NCBI GenBank assembly: GCA_029747585.1 | Contig: JAPEVF010000001.1 | Coordinates: 307,487-371,486 of the forward strand | Origin: Pleurotus djamor | Taxonomy: Eukaryota > Basidiomycota > Agaricomycetes > Agaricales > Pleurotaceae | Reading direction: 5' to 3' | Length of the DNA stretch: 64,000 bases | In this document: positions 59,819-64,000 of the stretch, piece by piece | How positions within the stretch are numbered: the stretch's first letter is position 1 | How the letters are laid out: each line of letters opens with the position of its first letter | The notes under the pieces: model-generated | Databases searched by the model: none | Told to the model about the DNA's origin: nothing | What the model saw: only the letters and a program-made list of their open reading frames with translations | Position numbers and translations under genes: made by a program

Positions 59819-60995
59819 TCGACTTGACTCGACTCAAGCTTGATGAATAATTCTTAATCTCAATCTCAATGGCGCTCACGTACACACGTACACACGTACC
59901 TCCGCCGAGGAAACCATACGCGACCATTGTTCCAAAATCCCGACTTACGACACCCATTGTCCCATTGTTCCCGCTTAATCCCTTCTCCTCCTTCCTTCCT
60001 CCAGTGCAGTGTACACACATTGTGTAACTCTGCCTTTCCGCCGTCCCGAGGACGAGGTGGACGATAGACTAATAACGAAATAACGAGATAACGAAATAAC
60101 GGCATCCCTGCGGCCTCTCCGCTCTCCGTTTCCTCGCATCAAAAAAGCGAAAAGCTTCGTATACCACTTACTTAGTACTCGTCAACCATCAAATCAATCA
60201 ACCTTCAACCATTCACGTCTAGCTGTCGGCACTTCTCTGAAGCCTTTCTGATAACGTTAGCCTCAAAGTTTCCTCTGAAGCCGAATATTCAGAGAGACTC
60301 TGGACAGGCACTAACAATAATGCTATACTCCATCCTCACATTCGCAGCTTGAGCGTCTGTGCTCTAGGCCTCGACTCTTGACTAGTGACTCTTCAGCTTC
60401 ATTCAACAGACTACGAACGGCATCCTTGCCGAACGAAGCTTTGTTTTTACATGCAGAATCGCGAGCGTATACGGAATATGCGAAATTGCCTTTGCCTTCA
60501 ACTCAGACTCTCGGCTTACCAAACCACCCGACACCGACGCGATGCTGGAATGTTCTCTGAGAATGGCGAGTACTAGTGTTGGGTTTAGACTGGGTTTTTC
60601 CTAGTCAGAAGGTCAGAAGGACTTGAAGAAGAAGGAGTTTGTTTGCTCTAGACTCGGTAGGAGGCTCTGGAGGCGAGCTTAATGTTTGATTCTGTCAACA
60701 GTCATCTATCGAGGCTTGTTCAATCTCCAACTCCACCCTCCAACTGGATATGGGTACTGCTTCCGTACGACATGAACACGAACATGGGGAGAGAACGAGT
60801 AGAATTTCCGATCGCGTTCACTTGATTTTGACTTCCCGTCCTGTCCTCCTCATATCCTCATATCCTCCTGTCCTGCCACTTCCGAGTCTCTTCGTTCTTG
60901 TCGATTATCCTATGTCCCAGTCAAGTCTCGGTGGTTCTCAAACTTCTACCAATACGTGACTCACTACGTACGGTTTCGAATACATGTCGAGCGTT

Positions 60996-61035
60996 GCCGC
61001 GCCGCCGCCGCCGCCGCCTCCTCCTCCTCCTCCTC
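60996..61035. repeat. GCC then TCC trinucleotide repeat
   Basis: A GCC/CGC microsatellite of about seven units runs directly into a CTC/TCC microsatellite of about six units, giving a 40-base G+C-rich tract. Confidence 0.85.
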
Positions 61036-61380
61036 ACTTCACATTCACAAACCCCGCCCAATTCAACCTCTGAGCTTCTTTGGTTCGAGCTACGCGTTCC
61101 AAGGAGGGGTTTGTCATCCTCCTCCCTCATCTCCGTGCTTATACTTACCCTTGCACGTAGCACACAGTTCACACAACACGGTCGCAACGCGCATGAACTA
61201 TTCACCCTCAACGTTCAGCACCCGCATCACTGGCGCTGCATCGCCATCCACCCATTCGCCATTCGCCATTTGAAGTTTGAACACCACCATCATCGTATAT
61301 ATCCATAAACAGTTATAAGTAAGTACTTCGGCTCCCCTCTATCCTCTCTGCCTCCTCTTCTTGTTCTTCTCCGACGACCT

Positions 61381-61404
61381 TTTGATTTGATTTGATTTGA
61401 TTTG
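61381..61404. repeat. TTTGA pentanucleotide repeat
   Basis: Four to five consecutive TTTGA units form a perfect short microsatellite in the gene-poor region. Confidence 0.85.
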
Positions 61405-63319
61405 CAATCTCCAATCTGCCACATGCATTTTCCACACTCTACTCTATTCTGTGGTGGTGGTGACAATAATGACATATCCATATGGTTTTGTCACTTGTGT
61501 GCAACACTGCAAAGTTGGGCGTCGGGTGGCGACCGCTCCCGATCATCTTCCGTGTTCCTTACTTTCATCATTATACCATACCTCACCATACCTCGTCCAA
61601 TATACCTTATTTCCTTATTATCTCCTCGATTCTCCTCATGTTGGAGTCTGGAGTCCGGACGCGCGCGTCTCGGGGACTTTGTGCTTTGAGTTTTTGAGCC
61701 TTGGGTCCTAGTGACTATGCAGACGCGTTTCAATACTTCTTTGATCGTTTTGCGTACCTTTCCCTTTGAATTCCCCTTGGTCCTTGGAAGGAGTGACCGA
61801 GGAGCAGGGGTACCGGTTCAGACGCGGAACCCTCAGTCCAAATTCCAAAGGTCCGTAGGTTACGCGTTTTGCGGACTGCTTCCATTCCTTCCACCTTCCA
61901 TTCTTCCCTATTCTTCCTAGGACCTGATAGCTATACGCCTATGTCTTTAAATAAGTCCTTAGATCCTTACATCCTTAATTCCTTACATCCATATGTCCTT
62001 GGAACGCCGGCACGAAATTTTTTGACTTGAATCACCGTAACACCGTGCCTCTCGAATTCACCGGTCTCCATGCTCCATGCTCTGACTTCTGACTTCCCCG
62101 TCTCCATGGTTTACCGTTTACCGTTCACCATTCACCGTTCAAACGTTCACAACCCAAACGTCCGTGGAAGTGGAAGTGGAAGGGGAAAAGGTTAATGTTT
62201 ACGCGTCGCCACGGGCATGTTTAACCTTTAGAACGAGGGATGAGGATGTCGTGTTTGGGTGTTTGGGGAGGGCGCGTCTGATTAATGATTCTTTCTCGTT
62301 GTTATTGTTCTCTTGTAAGAAGGTCAAAAAATATGTGGGGGTGCGGTATATATGGTATGCTGGGCGACGTTGACGACGTGGCAAGGGCGTGGCTTGCTGA
62401 CGTCGTCGAATCAACACGTCCTTTTCATGGACCGGACCTTGCATCCCTTCGTCTCCTTTCATAAACTAAGACTTGGAGACCTAGAGGTACCGACGGAGTC
62501 ACGGACTCTCGGAGTAATACAGAGGTTCCGATCGTGTTTCGACCTCATTTTCNTTTTTTTACCATTCATTTCATCCGGTTTTTTTCATTATTCATCCTGT
62601 TTTTTCATTCATCCCGAGGTTTTCATAGACTCGGATGTACGGACGTAGTGTCCCGTATGAGCACGAACCACGGGGACACGCGTAAACCCACATCGTACGA
62701 CTCGAGTCCGTATGAAATATATGAATATGATCATGGCACGGTGTGGTACGGTACGGCGCGGCACGCTAATTTGACATGGAGACGCGGTAACGTGTTTTGC
62801 ACGAGGCGAGGTCCTCTTCAATGAAAATACACCTCGCTTGAACAAGTAGTAACCGGTGTCAACTGCCCGACGTTCCGATACAATCCACAATCCACAAAGC
62901 ACGGAGGGACGGCCTCGGAGCAACGTACGCACGAAACGCATTGGCATCATTCGGATTACGTTTTTAGTGTTTACCGGTGAAGAGCATACGAGCGGTGTGA
63001 GCTCTACTCGGAGACCGACAAAAAGCGGTGACAAGCGACATATGTTACAATTTCGAATTCAACTTGGGGTGAAGTTCAAACAACCGACGTCAAGCTTCAA
63101 CTCAAAATCATAAACCGCAATCACGCGTACGGGGAGTCGGGGCATGTCACACGAGTGGTAATTCAAAAAAAAGTATGTTGGTGTGTTTTGGGAGGGTTAT
63201 TGTTATTACGAGTGTTTTTGGTGTGCTTTGCAAGAATGATGTACTGGTACGATGCGTATGAACGAGTGAGAGAGAGTAAAGGAGAGTGTGTACACGAGTA
63301 GTGAGTAGCAGATGACAAG

Positions 63320-63341
63320 TTGGTTGGTTGGTTGGTTGGTT
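63320..63341. repeat. GGTT tetranucleotide repeat
   Basis: Five units of TGGT/GGTT occur in tandem. A GAGG/GGGA tract (63384-63400) and an AATAAT tract (about 63509-63525) lie nearby, so the stretch 63.3-63.55 kb is generally low-complexity. Confidence 0.85.
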
Positions 63342-63649
63342 CAATGATGGATGAACAAGTGAGAGTGAGAATGCGATGGCGAGGGAGGGAGGGAGGGATA
63401 TATGTACAGAGAGTGTGAGTGAGGTGGATGAGGGAGAGGGAGTGGGGATTATACGAATACGAGTGTAAGTGTATGACAATACGAACTGGTATGGTACCAA
63501 GAATAAGGGGAATAATAATAATAATATACGTGTGAAGGAATGGATGTGGGGTTGGGTTTGGAGTACATGGAAGGGATATATGGGCTACGAACAAAGTGGG
63601 AGGAGAGGTAGGAGTACAAGACAAGTCCAACACGAAGGAAGATGGGAAC

Positions 63650-64000
63650 CTATACGGACACCTGGGATGGTGCCGTTGGTTGGTTCTTGATGGAGAAGAA
63701 CTTGAGGCAGGTCATAGCGATGCCTCTGCCCGAGTCGCGTTTCTCCTTGGACGACGCAGACTTGATGGGCTGGTTGACGTTCATCGACGAGTTGAACGGA
63801 TTTGATTGCTCGGAGAGCGGGGAGAGGTTGTGTAGTTCNGGGAGGTAGATGGGTGTTATTTTAGGCGGATTTGGAGGGGTGGATGATGGGCTTCTTGTCT
63901 GTNGGNGTGAGGAGGATGACAGGGACAGGCGGGACTGGGGGTGGNNGTTCGCGTGGAGAAGCAAGTGGTGGTGGTGAGCGTGAGCGGCGGGGGGTGATGG
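63650..64000 (-). CDS. C-terminal end of a minus-strand gene, partial, interrupted by Ns
   Basis: The minus strand encodes NLSPLSEQSNPFNSSMNVNQ, then PIKSASSKEKRDSGRGIAMT and CLKFFSIKNQPTAPSQVSV before a stop near 63650. Codons prefer C in the third position (AAG TTC TTC TCC ATC AAG AAC), as in the confident genes here, which supports real coding sequence. The upstream part is a Ser/Pro-rich stretch broken by Ns at 63839, 63903, 63906 and 63945-63946, so the frame cannot be followed. The family is unknown. The low-complexity DNA just downstream (63.16-63.6 kb) would then be its 3' UTR. The opposite strand is also open here, so orientation is not certain. Confidence 0.4.
   Translation of the reverse strand, partial: PSPPAAHAHHHHLLLHANXHPQSRLSLSSSSXXQTRSPSSTPPNPPKITPIYLXELHNLSPLSEQSNPFNSSMNVNQPIKSASSKEKRDSGRGIAMTCLKFFSIKNQPTAPSQVSV

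Larger units (their letters stand above)
56183..63649. other. Gene-poor, repeat-bearing region
   Basis: About 7.5 kb contains no gene that I can model with confidence, against roughly one gene every 2 kb elsewhere in the window. Open frames are short, unlinked by splice sites, and without family motifs. The sequence from 59.8 to 62.2 kb is full of closely spaced partial repeats of short words (for example TCCTTACATCCTTA, CCGTTTACCGTTCACC, ACGTACACACGTACAC). Ns occur at 56819, 57191 and 62553, each beside a T or A run. It may be a long regulatory or untranslated region, a decaying repeat, or both. Confidence 0.55.

Noticed and set aside
60898..61308. 136-codon frame with Arg-Arg-Arg and Leu-Leu-Leu runs
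   Set aside because: The runs are translations of the GCC/TCC microsatellite. Both strands are open there for the same reason.
63163..63633. 156-codon minus-strand frame rich in Thr, Ser, Pro and Ile
   Set aside because: It is a product of the low-complexity GAGT/GGTT/GAGGG tracts. It has no motif and would sit in the probable 3' UTR of the partial gene.

Overview
This window is nuclear DNA from a filamentous basidiomycete, most likely a mushroom-forming agaricomycete. The genes are interrupted by many introns of about 45-70 bases with GT-AG borders, are packed closely on both strands, and encode typical fungal housekeeping families. There are no bacterial, plasmid or organelle features. Scattered single Ns, mostly in homopolymer runs, suggest a draft assembly. 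Several of them interrupt otherwise clean reading frames.

Layout. From 1 to 13.6 kb: a partial Rho guanine-nucleotide exchange factor (-), an intron-containing tRNA-His (-), a short-form tRNase Z (+), THO complex subunit 7 (-), EFR3 (+), VPS52 (-), an uncharacterised coiled-coil protein (-) and the proteasome deubiquitinase RPN11 (+). From 14 to 24 kb: mitochondrial ribosomal protein bS18m (-), a 1856-residue RIM15-type kinase with PAS, zinc-finger, kinase and response-regulator parts (+), and an 855-residue ubiquitin-interacting-motif protein (+). From 24.8 to 43 kb: an importin-11/Kap120-like karyopherin (+), PEX2 (-), phenylalanyl-tRNA synthetase alpha (+), a PRM10/ThrE-like membrane protein (-), a GNAT acetyltransferase (-), a BSD2/NDFIP-like adaptor (-), a small unknown (-), EMC10 (+) and phenylalanyl-tRNA synthetase beta (-). 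From 43 to 56.2 kb: DPH6 (+), a sucrose/maltose-type transporter (-), an AVO2-like ankyrin protein (-), a STEEP1-family protein (+), a weak open frame, a coiled-coil/Arg-rich protein that may be WTAP-like (+), and a SET-domain protein (+).

From 56.2 to 63.65 kb no gene can be modelled with confidence. The stretch holds simple repeats, word-level tandem repetition and two short fragments that resemble known families. The last 350 bases carry what looks like the C-terminal end of a minus-strand gene that continues beyond the window and is interrupted by Ns.

The genes do not form a pathway or a secondary-metabolite cluster. Some functional neighbours are notable. Both subunits of the cytosolic phenylalanyl-tRNA synthetase lie within 12.3 kb. 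A tRNA gene sits next to a tRNA 3'-processing enzyme. Several genes act on membrane traffic or nutrient signalling (EFR3, VPS52, EMC10, PEX2, BSD2-like, AVO2-like, RIM15). For ten genes I joined the exons by hand, and each join gave a clean frame from start to stop; coordinates are in the entries. For the others I give the span and the recognisable exons only. I found no clearly new biological system. The best candidates for follow-up are the ubiquitin-interacting-motif protein, the uncharacterised gene that shares a start region with RPN11, and the gene-poor right end.
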